Assembly (NCBI GenBank): GCA_050248735.1
Contig: JBFWRU010000016.1
Location: 1-64,000, forward strand
Direction: 5' to 3'
DNA length: 64,000 nucleotides
DNA from: JACKFE01 sp050248735
GTDB taxonomy: Bacteria; Nitrospirota; Nitrospiria; Nitrospirales; UBA8639
Under the pieces are notes generated by a model. That model was given only the letters and a program-made list of their open reading frames with translations, had not been told where the DNA came from and searched no databases. A program made the translations under genes and the position numbers. Positions 45,453 to 54,955 of this stretch are shown here, piece after piece (position 1 is the first letter of the stretch; every line of letters starts with the position of its first letter).

Positions 45453-46769
45453 ATGGCTTTGAGTGTCACAGCAAATCCCCAAACATGGCCTTCAGGCCTG
45501 AAGGCGGAAGAAACCGAAACAACGCGGATTCTGTTGATTGAGGACAATGAAGACGACGCCATCATTGCTCGGGCCTTAATCTCAAGAATACCCGGCGTTC
45601 CGTTTTCCGTGGATTGGGTTTCATCCTACACCGAGGGGCTCAGCACGCTTCAGAAAGAAACCCACCAAATCTGTTTATTAGATTATAACTTGGGGACCCG
45701 CAGCGGGCTGGATCTTCTTCGGGAAGCCATTCAATACGGCATTCACATCCCGATTATCATGATAACGGGAACCACGGACCGGAGCATCGATATGCAGGCC
45801 CTTCGACTCGGGGCCGCAGACTATGTCATCAAAGGCGAAACCAATCCCACACTTTTGGAGCGAGTGATTCGGCATGCCAGAGAACGACATCGGGCCGAAC
45901 AGGAACGCGAAACATTACACCAGGATCTGCTGGAAAGCTCACGTCGCCTGGGAATGTCTGAAGTGGCGACGGCTGTCCTGCACAACATTGGAAATTTGTT
46001 GAACGGACTGAATGTCTCCACAGGCCTCCTCGCTCAGCGCTTGCAGGAGCTACCGGTTGGAGATGTCCCGAAAATTTCAAATCTTATGAAGGCTCACACG
46101 GAAGATATCGCTCATTTCCTCACAGAGAATTCCAAAGGAAAACAGGTCATGCCCTACATGGAGAAGTTGGGGAAGCATTTGACGGAACAATATGATCTGT
46201 GCCTGCACGATCTTGAGACCGTAATGGCTCAATTGGAAGACGTCAAAGACCTGGTGATGGGGCAGGAAAGCCTCACCAGAGCGGAACGCATGCTGGAACC
46301 GGTTTCCTTGAAAGATCTTTTGGAAAAAGCACTCAACCTCAGTCAATCTCAAATCATCAAACACCACGTTGCCATCGAGCGGGATTACGAAACCATTCCC
46401 AAATTGGTGATCGATAAGCATCTTTGCCTGAGAATCCTGATCAACCTGATTCATCAGGCCAACGAATCCATGACTCAACCAGGCCATGGACCTCATCGCC
46501 TATCACTTCGTTTGCGTTTACACCAGGACCGGCAGACATCCGTACAAATCCAGATTCAAGACACCGGGTGCGGGATTCCTCCCGAACAATTAACGAAAAT
46601 CTTTTCGCAGGAATTGTCGGAAACCTTTCAGGACCGGGATGCGGGGTTACATGAAAGCGCGCTGGCGGCGAAAAACATGGGAGGAAGCCTCACGGCCTTA
46701 AGTGAGGGACAAGGGAAGGGAGCAACCTATACGTTGTCGCTTCCCGCCAAGGTGTGGGAGGGACCATAA
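45453..46769 (+). CDS. receiver-histidine kinase with L-H-N-x-G-N box
   Basis: A 438-residue cytosolic protein. The receiver (about 28-145) has E-D-N acidic residues, phospho-Asp in L-L-D-Y-N-L-G, Thr and Lys in place. The dimerisation domain has the unusual box V-L-H-N-I-G-N-L-L-N (about 178-187) in place of the common H-E-L-R-T-P, a type also seen in other bacterial kinases. The ATPase has L-I-N-L-I-x-x-A-N-E-S and D-T-G-C-G-I-P, with a weak final glycine box. It lies 163 bases after the previous kinase and may share the riboswitch transcript. Confidence 0.85.
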   Translation: MALSVTANPQTWPSGLKAEETETTRILLIEDNEDDAIIARALISRIPGVPFSVDWVSSYTEGLSTLQKETHQICLLDYNLGTRSGLDLLREAIQYGIHIPIIMITGTTDRSIDMQALRLGAADYVIKGETNPTLLERVIRHARERHRAEQERETLHQDLLESSRRLGMSEVATAVLHNIGNLLNGLNVSTGLLAQRLQELPVGDVPKISNLMKAHTEDIAHFLTENSKGKQVMPYMEKLGKHLTEQYDLCLHDLETVMAQLEDVKDLVMGQESLTRAERMLEPVSLKDLLEKALNLSQSQIIKHHVAIERDYETIPKLVIDKHLCLRILINLIHQANESMTQPGHGPHRLSLRLRLHQDRQTSVQIQIQDTGCGIPPEQLTKIFSQELSETFQDRDAGLHESALAAKNMGGSLTALSEGQGKGATYTLSLPAKVWEGP

Positions 46770-46900
46770 ATCCCCACAGGCAAGAAACAAGAGGATCACC
46801 AAAGAAATACTCCGCCTTCCGCACACCCATCAGATTTCCGAAAAACTTTTCATAGACAATGGCTGAGATTGACAGTTGAGAGGTAGCTCCTTGTTGAGAC

Positions 46901-47461
46901 CTAGTGGGATTTCCATTTAATATTGCATCCCGCACTCGGCCGTTGTTCCTCGGCAACCGGCCGTCCGGCCAAGACCGCATCCAAAGCTGAGCGAAGATCC
47001 CTCCCTGTCACGGGCTTGCCGTTTCCCGGTCGACTATCATCCAACTGGCCACGGTAGACCAAGCGCCGATTCTGATCAAAGAGAAAAAAGTCTGGCGTGC
47101 AGGCGGCGGTAAAGGTTTTAGCCACGGCCTGAGACTCGTCGTAGCACAAGGGAAAAGTGAAGCCCATTTCCTGGGCCATTTCGGCCAATGGTTTCGGCGC
47201 ATCCAAAGGATAGGCATGGGCATCATTACTGCTGATCGCAATGATACTCACAGGTTTCGCCTGATAGTCTCTCCCCAATCTGGCCAGTTCTTCCCTGACA
47301 TGCACCACATACGGACAATGTCGACAAATAAACATCACGAGCACACCCTGGTTTGGCGCTAACCGTTGTGAATCGACCGTACTACCCGTACGCACATCAG
47401 GCAATTGAAAGTTGGGCATGGCGGTACCCAGAGCTAACATGGTGGATGACGTCAATGACAT
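46901..47461 (-). CDS. thioredoxin-fold peroxiredoxin-like protein
   Basis: A 186-residue protein of the AhpC/TSA superfamily. The active C-R-H-C-P-Y motif is near residue 51, followed by the cis-Pro in A-C-T-P-D-F-F-L-F. There is no signal peptide, so it acts in the cytosol. Reduction of disulfides or peroxides is likely, but the substrate is unknown. A GAGGG precedes the ATG. It lies downstream of the ECF sigma pair and may belong to the same response. Confidence 0.82.
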   Translation of the reverse strand: MSLTSSTMLALGTAMPNFQLPDVRTGSTVDSQRLAPNQGVLVMFICRHCPYVVHVREELARLGRDYQAKPVSIIAISSNDAHAYPLDAPKPLAEMAQEMGFTFPLCYDESQAVAKTFTAACTPDFFLFDQNRRLVYRGQLDDSRPGNGKPVTGRDLRSALDAVLAGRPVAEEQRPSAGCNIKWKSH

Positions 47462-47560
47462 AATTCCCTCATTGTAAACATTTCTTTCCCTTTCTAAGGT
47501 CTTCCAGCTTGTATGCCTTCATGTGAGAAGACGATTACCTGGGGCGACCCGTCACAAACT

Positions 47561-47878
47561 TTACGACTTTTTTTCATCCACACAATCCGAAGAGGGCCCT
47601 CGGTTGGCATTCCAATCCTTAAATCGTCGAAGCAATTCCGCCTTCACCTGAGGAGGAATCGGTTCAGGGGGTAATTGCTGAAGCGTGGAAACGGTATATT
47701 TCATTTGTTTCAAAAAGTTCCTGCAGGCAAAACACAATCCGAGATGCATATGGAAACGAATGCGCTGGGTTAGAGGCAAGGCACCTTCAAGATAGTCGGT
47801 CACCAATGTGGCCACTTCCTGACAGGTAAAATTCCCGACCATATAGGCCATGAGTCGTTGTTTGAGATTGTGATTCAT
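47561..47878 (-). CDS. zinc-finger anti-sigma factor
   Basis: A 105-residue protein with the H-x3-C-x2-C zinc motif (H-L-G-L-C-F-A-C near 45-52) after F-T-C-Q-E-V, typical of ZAS anti-sigma domains. It has no membrane helix. It overlaps the sigma gene by four bases, so the pair is made together. It should hold the sigma factor inactive until a signal, often redox or zinc loss, releases it. Confidence 0.85.
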   Translation of the reverse strand: MNHNLKQRLMAYMVGNFTCQEVATLVTDYLEGALPLTQRIRFHMHLGLCFACRNFLKQMKYTVSTLQQLPPEPIPPQVKAELLRRFKDWNANRGPSSDCVDEKKS

Positions 47879-48540
47879 TGCGGAGGCAGTTTCTCCTGAC
47901 CCAAATAGTGATTAAGGCTTTGACGGACTTTGGCCCTCGCCCGATGAAGAAGGACCCGTTGATTGGTCTCACTGATATTCAGAATATTACAAATGTCCTC
48001 GGAAGAGACGCATTCAAGATCCCGTAAGGTGATCACCTGACGTTGCGTCAACGGGAGGTCGGCAATGGCCGCCTCAATAGCTTTCCGGCATTCCTTGGAA
48101 AGTAAAGTCCGCTCAGGGGTATCCGGCTCCCAATCCGATGGCGGAACCTTCCAGTGTCCGGCCCGTGATCCTTCGGTTACAAAAAGCGCATCTTCTAACG
48201 AGGGCCCATCATCCTGTTCACCGGCTGGGCCCAAACCCATGGATTCATACCGACTCTCCCGGACACCACGGGTCTTGGCCCGATTACTGAGAATTCGGAA
48301 CAACCAGGTCTGGAAAGACGATCGTCCCTCGAACCGGCCGATACCTTCAAAGACTCCCAGCCATGTTTCCTGTACGACTTCCTCTGCGACAGCCCGGCTA
48401 GGAACATACGTCAGCGCGACACGCAACAATGAGCCGGAATACCGACCTACGACATACTCAAAAATTTGTTCATCTCCCTGCTGAAGCCCTTTAATAACCG
48501 CAGCATCGTCAAGATCAGACTTGGATGACAAAGATGACAT
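47875..48540 (-). CDS. ECF-family RNA polymerase sigma factor
   Basis: A 221-residue extracytoplasmic-function sigma factor. Region 2 (about 25-95) has A-E-E-V-V-Q-E-T-W-L-G-V and F-Q-T-W-L-F-R-I-L-S-N-R-A. A linker of about 45 residues is longer than usual. Region 4 (about 155-210) has L-P-L-T-Q-R-Q-V-I-T-L-R-D-L and N-I-S-E-T-N-Q-R-V-L-L-H-R-A-R-A. It is paired with the zinc-finger anti-sigma gene. It probably drives its own operon and stress genes. Confidence 0.92.
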   Translation of the reverse strand: MSSLSSKSDLDDAAVIKGLQQGDEQIFEYVVGRYSGSLLRVALTYVPSRAVAEEVVQETWLGVFEGIGRFEGRSSFQTWLFRILSNRAKTRGVRESRYESMGLGPAGEQDDGPSLEDALFVTEGSRAGHWKVPPSDWEPDTPERTLLSKECRKAIEAAIADLPLTQRQVITLRDLECVSSEDICNILNISETNQRVLLHRARAKVRQSLNHYLGQEKLPPQ

Positions 48541-48745
48541 AGAGGGTGAAACGGGCTGCCCTTGGTTGAGTCACTAGCGACCAGGTGAGATGGATAGACC
48601 AATTATCCAGTTCCACAGAGGAAGAATCAAGATTAATCGTGCAGAGCAGACTTACAATGAGGACACAGGGATAACGCCGGACCTTCTTCAGAACGTTCGG
48701 CGTACCGTTGAAGAGATGAAAAAAATTGACGGGCCGAAATACGGC

Positions 48746-49402
48746 TTAGTTATCTTGAAACAGGCTGGCCAGAATACCTGTACGGGTTGTGCTTTTCGTT
48801 TTCTTTAAAAGATGCCGGACATGCTCCTTTACCGTATGTTCACTAATATCCAAATGTTTCGCAATCTCCTTATTGGTCCAGCCTTCGGAAATATATCGAA
48901 CAATTTCGACTTCCCGGTCTGTCAAGCGATACTGGTCTTTAACCTGACCGGAAACAACCCGGCGTTCTCTACCGAGTTTTTCCATTAAAATCAACATACA
49001 GGCATCGTCTTTTTCCGCATACGCGGCCAACGGAAACCCACGCAAAAGAACGGGAGACTCCGCATTCCCCGTGATTCGTCGCAACTCCAAAGGACCATCC
49101 ACCCGATCCGCTTGGAGGAGATCCGTCTCGGGCCCCTCCAAAATGGATTGCAACGATACACAGAGTTCACGAATTTCCGTGGGCAGAGGGCTTGGTGAAT
49201 CATCGTCCTCATGAGAGGATCGGATCTGATGACTAATCACTTCCGCCTCGTGGTTCATAAATAACAAATCTCCGCTGCCGGCAAACAATAACACCCCAGG
49301 CACGGATCGTCGTTGGGCAATCGCTTCCAATCGAGTCATCCCTTCACCCAGACCGCCCTTTGCCAATGACGCACACGGTATACTGATGGATCGTCGACTC
49401 AC
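48746..49402 (-). CDS. LuxR-family regulator with PAS-like domain
   Basis: A 218-residue regulator. The N-terminal half (about 25-130) resembles a PAS sensor (G-V-L-L-F-A-G-S-G-D-L-L-F-M-N). The C-terminal helix-turn-helix (about 155-215) is a GerE/LuxR type with L-T-D-R-E-V-E-I-V-R-Y and N-K-E-I-A-K-H-L-D-I-S-E-H-T-V-K. The GTG was chosen for its AGGAG seven bases upstream. A longer frame to 49489 lacks a ribosome site. The inducer is unknown and no synthase gene is present. Confidence 0.82.
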   Translation of the reverse strand: MSRRSISIPCASLAKGGLGEGMTRLEAIAQRRSVPGVLLFAGSGDLLFMNHEAEVISHQIRSSHEDDDSPSPLPTEIRELCVSLQSILEGPETDLLQADRVDGPLELRRITGNAESPVLLRGFPLAAYAEKDDACMLILMEKLGRERRVVSGQVKDQYRLTDREVEIVRYISEGWTNKEIAKHLDISEHTVKEHVRHLLKKTKSTTRTGILASLFQDN

Positions 49403-49662
49403 GGTTCTCTCCTGGTTAATTGCCCACGTTCGGTTCCAAAGCCTTCCGACAGGTTGACCAATCAGGGCCAAGCACCCCTCAAGGGCCATGTCAGGTTCTG
49501 TCAGAATGTGTCGGAAGTTGAAAAAAAGAACTTAAATGAACAGAATAACAACCAGGAAAAAGATCGTAGAAATTCAACAAACACCCGCAGTCGGCAGGTG
49601 GAACATCGAAAACCGTGACAGATCCGCATACCGCAGACTCCATCCTCCCCCAATGCCTGGCT

Positions 49663-51324
49663 CTAGAATCGCGAGTTGGTAAGCATCACATCAGCCTCCG
49701 ACCATGCTTGTTCAAACACGGGTTGTATCGCCTCGGCTTCGCTCGTTTTATTCTGAGCACGCAAGCTTTGCAACAAACCGAATAACGACCATCCGCTTTG
49801 AGGATGCACGATTAAATCTTCACGATAAACCTGTTCGGCTTCGGCAGGTCGACCGGCCTTCAACAGAACTGCCCCTAACGCCTGACGTGGAGGCAGATAC
49901 CAGTCTTTGGGTTCGGTATAATTGAGACCCGCTTCGATTTGCACGGCTTTTCTCAGATGTCCCAAAGACACTTCAAAGTCTTCACGCGCTGCGGCAAGTT
50001 CACCGGCCAGAATCGCTTCGGCGAGACGAAGCAACGGACTTACCTCGTTCAGATCAAAAATGGTTAAGGCGCCAATCGCCGGATCTTCCGCAATAAGCTT
50101 CAACTGATTCAACTCGGCAGAGGCCTCCTCCATTTGACCCTGTCGAAGAAAAGCCAGGCCTCGCGCATACCGCCAAATACCACGGGGATACACGAGATCG
50201 GCGGGCGGTTCGGGCGATTGCAAAATATCGGACCATTGGCCGAATAGCGCCTGAGTATACAGGGGCAACAACCAGAAATGCTGAAGAGTTCCCGCAAAGC
50301 CCGGATCACGCATCATCTCCGGATTCACCTTGGATGCCGCCCCTTGGGCGGCTTGCATGGCCACCTGCCGTTGTCCCGTTTTAATAGCTGCGGCCCACAA
50401 AAAATGATGGTTATGGGGGATATATGCTGCAGTATAGAGACTTTCGGTATGCGAGTGATGCCGGTAATGGTCGTCGACCTTGACCGCTCGTTGATTCGCC
50501 GCCGCCGCATCGTGATAGCGCCCCACCCGAATCCAAATGTGCGAAGGCATATGGACCAAATGCCCCGATCCAGGCACCAAGGCCGGAAGAAGCTCCGCGC
50601 TGGGAATGGCTTTTTCGGGATGAGGGGAAGCCTCCACAGCGTGAATATACAGATGATGCGCCAGAGGGTTCCCGGAGTCTTTTGCGATGACGGCTTCCAA
50701 AAGGGAAACAATCTCCGAAGTCCATGGTTTGCCTTTTCCGTCTTTGGTCCAGAAATCCCAGGGGTGAAGGTCCATAAGGGCTTCCGCCAGTAATGCCCCG
50801 ATCACGGAATCCTCGGGATAAGCATTCCTGACTTCCCTCATCGCCTGAGCATAGGCTTCATCCAGCTGCGTGCGTTCCTTGGGGGCTTCATCGGCATACC
50901 GCGTTCGCAAGGCGCGAATGAGAGCCTGCTCCTTCTCTCCCGCTCCCTTTGACAGAGCAACGGCTTGCTGCATCGCCAAGGAAGCTTGAGACATCACCGC
51001 CGGATCCATCGGCGCGTTAATATTCGGCCCGAGCACCAGGGCTTCCCCCCAATAACACATGGCACAGGCAGGATCCTGTCGTTGAGCTTCCTTGAAGGAT
51101 CGCTCCGCTTCGGCATGGTTGAACCCATAAGCCAGGATCAATCCCTGATCAAAATAGGCCTGGGCCAAAGGCACGGAAGTGGTGATGGGATAATGGTGGT
51201 TCCCCAAATTATCGAAAAGTGGAACGGTATCTTTTTGTGTCGGCTCCGCACCAACAACCGTGGCAGAATAAAGGAAACACAAGCCAGCCAACACCAGACA
51301 CCTCGAAAACCCGATCCTCTTCAT
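49663..51324 (-). CDS. exported TPR protein
   Basis: A 553-residue protein with a signal peptide (L-V-L-A-G-L-C-F-L-Y-S-A-T-V-V-G-A) and tetratricopeptide-like helices throughout. Landmarks are F-D-Q-G-L-I-L-A-Y-G-F-N-H-A-E-A near 60 and C-A-M-C-Y-W-G-E-A near 85. C-A-M-C-Y is not a heme site, since His is missing. H-M-P-S-H-I-W-I-R-V-G-R-Y is typical of a widespread family of periplasmic TPR proteins. Function is not known. The ATG has AAGGAGG upstream, and a frame start at 51360 is less likely. Confidence 0.8.
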   Translation of the reverse strand: MKRIGFSRCLVLAGLCFLYSATVVGAEPTQKDTVPLFDNLGNHHYPITTSVPLAQAYFDQGLILAYGFNHAEAERSFKEAQRQDPACAMCYWGEALVLGPNINAPMDPAVMSQASLAMQQAVALSKGAGEKEQALIRALRTRYADEAPKERTQLDEAYAQAMREVRNAYPEDSVIGALLAEALMDLHPWDFWTKDGKGKPWTSEIVSLLEAVIAKDSGNPLAHHLYIHAVEASPHPEKAIPSAELLPALVPGSGHLVHMPSHIWIRVGRYHDAAAANQRAVKVDDHYRHHSHTESLYTAAYIPHNHHFLWAAAIKTGQRQVAMQAAQGAASKVNPEMMRDPGFAGTLQHFWLLPLYTQALFGQWSDILQSPEPPADLVYPRGIWRYARGLAFLRQGQMEEASAELNQLKLIAEDPAIGALTIFDLNEVSPLLRLAEAILAGELAAAREDFEVSLGHLRKAVQIEAGLNYTEPKDWYLPPRQALGAVLLKAGRPAEAEQVYREDLIVHPQSGWSLFGLLQSLRAQNKTSEAEAIQPVFEQAWSEADVMLTNSRF

Positions 51325-51558
51325 ATCGCCCTCCTCCTTGAACATTACGCTCCAATTCAAATGGTGACTTTTTATCTTACCCTCATCGTTTTCCGCAACT
51401 ATTTTGGCCTCTTCATTTCGTGATAGAGCTTAGAAAATTTCAGAACGAGAAAGAGGCAGGAGAACAGTATTCAAAGGGAAATGAGGAAATGCCATCGGGC
51501 GGTGAAAGCATTCAATCATGGGCCAAATAAGACATCAGGCATTGACAGTACCATACAC

Positions 51559-52623
51559 TTATACCCATCGTTTTTTACGGAAATACCACAACATGCCCAA
51601 GGCCAAACACAACATAACCCCCATCACCACCGGATACCCCCAAGGCCACTCCAACTCCGGCATCACCCGGAAATTCATACCATAAATTCCGACAATAAAA
51701 GTAAGTGGAATAAAAATGGTGGCGATGACGGTCAACACTTTCATGGTTTCATTCAACCGGTTACTTAAACTGGACAGATACAAATCCATGAACTCACCCA
51801 GCATCTCACGGTAGGTTTCCGTCGTTTCGATAATTTGCACCACATGGTCATAGGCATCCCGGATATACATGTGGGTGGAGGTCTGAATCAGGCCGGAATC
51901 CCCTCGTTCCAGATGACTCAACACCTCCCGCAAGGGCCACACCGTTTTTCTGACATACAACATCCTTCGTTTTAAATAATGCAGGCGCTTAAGTCCCTCC
52001 TGCCCCGGCCGTTCGACCAACTCTTCCTCCAAAGCATCAATCTCCTCGCCCAAGCGTTCAAGAAGGGGAAAATAGTGATCGATGAGAGTATCAATATGCG
52101 CATAGGCCAGGTAATCACAGCCAAGATGCCGAAGTCGGCTTTGCTCCTTGGTCAATCGTTCTTCCAGCGCGGCAAACGGATTATCGCTCCCTTCCAGAAA
52201 ACACAGGACGAAATTCTTCCCCAACACCAGACTCACTTGTTCCGTCCCCAGAGGGTGTCCAATTCCTTTATCACTCACCATTTTCATAATCAGGAACATA
52301 TAGGACCCATAATCCTCAATCTTGGGACGCTGTTCCGTATTGACAATATCTTCCACCACGAGCGGATGAAGCCCGAACACCTCCGCCACGGTTTGAAGGC
52401 CGGCCACATCATGAATGCCATGAATTGTGACCCATTTGTTTCTCGGGTCCTGAACCACCTTGGCAATATTTCCCACGGGCTCAACAAGGGCAATATCGGT
52501 TGAGGTCTCGGAAAACATCCGGCTTGTGATCGACATGGTCGAGAGCTTTTGATCGCCGATGTGAACGGGTGTCCCGGGCGGCAATCCGCTTTTACTTGAA
52601 CGTTTCCTTCGCTGTAGGGTCAT
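51559..52623 (-). CDS. corA: CorA-family magnesium/cobalt transporter
   Basis: This 354-residue channel subunit forms a pentamer in the inner membrane. The large cytosolic domain precedes two C-terminal helices (about 290-312 and 328-348). The signature Y-G-M-N-F sits at the end of the first helix. The C-terminus is basic (Y-F-R-K-K-R-W). The ATG was chosen because GGAGGG lies upstream. A frame start at 52692 adds 23 residues rich in Cys and Arg without support. No magnesium riboswitch is seen before it. Confidence 0.92.
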   Translation of the reverse strand: MTLQRRKRSSKSGLPPGTPVHIGDQKLSTMSITSRMFSETSTDIALVEPVGNIAKVVQDPRNKWVTIHGIHDVAGLQTVAEVFGLHPLVVEDIVNTEQRPKIEDYGSYMFLIMKMVSDKGIGHPLGTEQVSLVLGKNFVLCFLEGSDNPFAALEERLTKEQSRLRHLGCDYLAYAHIDTLIDHYFPLLERLGEEIDALEEELVERPGQEGLKRLHYLKRRMLYVRKTVWPLREVLSHLERGDSGLIQTSTHMYIRDAYDHVVQIIETTETYREMLGEFMDLYLSSLSNRLNETMKVLTVIATIFIPLTFIVGIYGMNFRVMPELEWPWGYPVVMGVMLCLALGMLWYFRKKRWV

Positions 52624-52712
52624 CTCCAATTCCCTCCGTGAGCCACGTGATCGACAGACCTGGCATCTGCAGGCATCGCTGTATTCTTGCACACCCGCTT
52701 ATCGCGTCACCA

Positions 52713-53335
52713 CAGGGACGGGACGTGGCGAAAAGGGGGGGAGCCATTCGTCGGTTCGTGAAACATCTCAATCCACCGTCAATGCGCATTGTGGCCCTTC
52801 CCAAGCCGACGGAAATTGAAAAAGGCCAGTGGTATTTCCAGCGATACGTGAGCCACTTGCCCAACCCCGGTGAACTCACCTTTTTTGACAGGAGTTGGGA
52901 CAACCGGATGGTCGTCGGACCGGTCAACCAGTTTTGCACAAGGAGGCAGTACCAGACATTCATGCAACAGGTGCCGGAGTTTGAACACATGCTGTATGAA
53001 GATCGGATCGAGCTCATTGATTTCTGGCTTTCCATTTCCAAAGATGAACAGAACCGCCGGTTTAAAGCCCGCATCAAGGATCCCCTCAAGCACTGGGCAA
53101 TCAGCCCCGTGGATGACAAAGCCCAGGAACAGAGGAAATGTTCAGTAAGACCCATACCTCCTATGCTCCATGGGTGACGATCAAAACCAACAATAAAATT
53201 CGGGCCCGCCGCGAAGCCATTCGATACGTCCTGAACACCCTCCCCTCCGCTGACAACGAAACCGCGAAAATCACCCTCCATCCTGATCCAAATATCATCC
53301 TGCACTTCCACCGAAGAAGCGACACGGTAGCTTAA
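52713..53335 (+). pseudogene. decayed polyphosphate kinase 2 (PPK2) gene
   Basis: Frame one carries clear PPK2 sequence: G-R-D-V-A-K-R-G-G, W-Y-F-Q-R-Y-V, F-F-D-R-S-W and K-D-P-L-K-H-W. About 53115 the homology jumps frame and drops some 10-15 residues, then continues with E-M-F-S-K-T-H-T-S-Y-A-P-W, I-R-Y-V-L and a stop at 53335. The N-terminal 60 residues of the family are missing. The Walker A loop G-R-D-A-A-G-K-G-G has become G-R-D-V-A-K-R-G-G, losing the phosphate-binding Lys position. These three lesions show a dead gene. PPK2 would convert polyphosphate and nucleotides. Confidence 0.85.
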
Positions 53336-53455
53336 CAATACTCTGTTCCAAAACATTTTCTCCTCAAAATTTCTTCGAACCGTTAAGAGACCCTGGGGGA
53401 ACTCCGCGTTCACCCCGTGTAACATCTCCCCTCCTCGAAAGACCATGCTCTCAAC

Positions 53456-54472
53456 ATGGCAAACACCAGATTTACAGAAATATCCCGACGTCGTTTTCTC
53501 CAATTGGCCTGCGCCCTTGGCCTCACTCCCCTAGCTTCATTGACCCGGCCGGCAAAAGCCGGCATGTGGAGCCAACTATTCGGTTCCCCAAAACGAACCA
53601 TAAGTCCCATCACTCCCAACGAGGAGTTTTACATTACGTCGTATCGCTCCCCGCCCTTCATTCCTACAGAACAATGGACTCTCTCTTTTCGAGGCACGGT
53701 AAAATCGGCATTCACACTCACCTACCCCGAACTCCTGGCTCAGCCGTCCACGACCGAAATTGTCACCTTGGAATGCGTCGGTAACAATGTTGCGGGGGAG
53801 GCCATCGGCACTGCCGAATGGCAGGGAGTCCGGCTGAAGTCTTTACTGGACAGGGCCGGAGTACACGCTCAAACCCGTGACGTCGTGTTCCATGCCGCAG
53901 ACGGCTATTCCGATAGCGTAACGATAGAGCGCGCCATGATGGACGACATGATGATTGCCTATCGCATGAATGGAGTTCCGTTGCCCCCGGGGCATGGATT
54001 CCCCGCGAGGATGATTGTCCCCGGGCATTACGGCATGAAACATGTTCAGTGGCTGACAGGCATTGAGCTGGTATCCGCCGATTACAAAGGTTATTACCAG
54101 CGGAAAGACTGGTCGGATGAGGCCATCATTAAGACCAAGTCCTGGATTTTGGATCCGCAGACCGGCGATCGCCTCACCATTCAAAAACCCTTCATCATGC
54201 GAGGCTTTGCATTTGCCGGATCGCGGGGTATTCGTCAGGTGGACATCAGCACCGATGGAGGGAAGGCCTGGACGCCAGCACAATTGGTCTCACCCCTTTC
54301 TCCTTACTCCTGGGTCATGTGGCATCATCAATGGATTCCCCAACGGCCTGGCGATTACCGCATTCTGGCCCGGGCCACTGATGGAAGGGGCCAACAACAA
54401 TCCGCCGAGGAGCAGTCGGCTTTTCCGGATGGAGCATCCGGCATGCAAGAAGTCATTGTTTCGATAATCTAA
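53456..54472 (+). CDS. Tat-exported sulfite oxidase-like molybdoenzyme
   Basis: A 338-residue protein. A Tat signal (S-R-R-R-F-L at 10-15) leads to the oxidoreductase molybdopterin domain, with Mo-ligand Cys107 in T-L-E-C-V-G-N. The C-terminal 110 residues form the Mo-co dimerisation domain (about 225-335; D-G-G-K-A-W). The fold is close to sulfite oxidase and YedY. No cytochrome is fused, so a separate electron acceptor is needed. It lies alone. Sulfite or a related oxide is a guess. Confidence 0.87.
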   Translation: MANTRFTEISRRRFLQLACALGLTPLASLTRPAKAGMWSQLFGSPKRTISPITPNEEFYITSYRSPPFIPTEQWTLSFRGTVKSAFTLTYPELLAQPSTTEIVTLECVGNNVAGEAIGTAEWQGVRLKSLLDRAGVHAQTRDVVFHAADGYSDSVTIERAMMDDMMIAYRMNGVPLPPGHGFPARMIVPGHYGMKHVQWLTGIELVSADYKGYYQRKDWSDEAIIKTKSWILDPQTGDRLTIQKPFIMRGFAFAGSRGIRQVDISTDGGKAWTPAQLVSPLSPYSWVMWHHQWIPQRPGDYRILARATDGRGQQQSAEEQSAFPDGASGMQEVIVSII

Positions 54473-54689
54473 AAAATTCGCCGTTTCCCCTGCTTTTTCA
54501 CGAATATCCGCTAAAAACATACCGACAACGGTTTCCCCTGACCGTCATCCAGCCACCCGTACATTTTCCCATCGGATGACCCTATCGGGCACTATTTTTC
54601 ATTTTCAGAGGGTTAAGACCTCAAGAATTCCCAGGCCGGGGACCGATAACGTCAGAAGAACCGCCAAGTCGATTCACCTCAATCGTCCC

Positions 54690-54932
54690 ATGGCACACGA
54701 AGAAGATTTATCAGGATTTCTGAAGGATTTCGAAGATGGAGATTTACAACGCTATACGTGTTTCTCCAGCGAATTCCGGGATCAGCGCATGGAGGCGGGC
54801 TCCATTCACGAGGCCGGATTCTGGAACACCATCGTCAACCTGTGCATTGATGAACGACTCCGCCGGGATCAGGACATTCGCCGCCTAGAATATATGTATC
54901 GGACCGGCGTCGATCCACAAGAAGAAGAGTAG
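54690..54932 (+). CDS. small uncharacterised protein, paralog A
   Basis: An 80-residue, acidic, all-helical-looking protein. It shares with the gene at 55399 the pattern L-K-x-F, R-x-Y-T-x-F, E-x-R-D-Q-R, F-W-N, E-R-x-R-R, and R-x-L-E-x-M-Y. The ATG at 54690 aligns the two starts. The longer frame to 54576 does not. There is no signal peptide or membrane segment. No function is known to me. The two copies flank a lipoprotein gene. Confidence 0.65.
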   Translation: MAHEEDLSGFLKDFEDGDLQRYTCFSSEFRDQRMEAGSIHEAGFWNTIVNLCIDERLRRDQDIRRLEYMYRTGVDPQEEE

Positions 54933-54955
54933 CCTCTCACTCCCATCAAATTCCC

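Noticed and set aside
48590..48808. 72-codon plus-strand frame overlapping the LuxR-type gene
   Set aside because: It reads antisense into the well-supported regulator, has no ribosome site and no known relative.
52592..53503. Minus-strand 303-codon frame
   Set aside because: It is the opposite strand of the PPK2 relic and overlaps the corA start. The sequence has no recognisable fold and low-quality composition.
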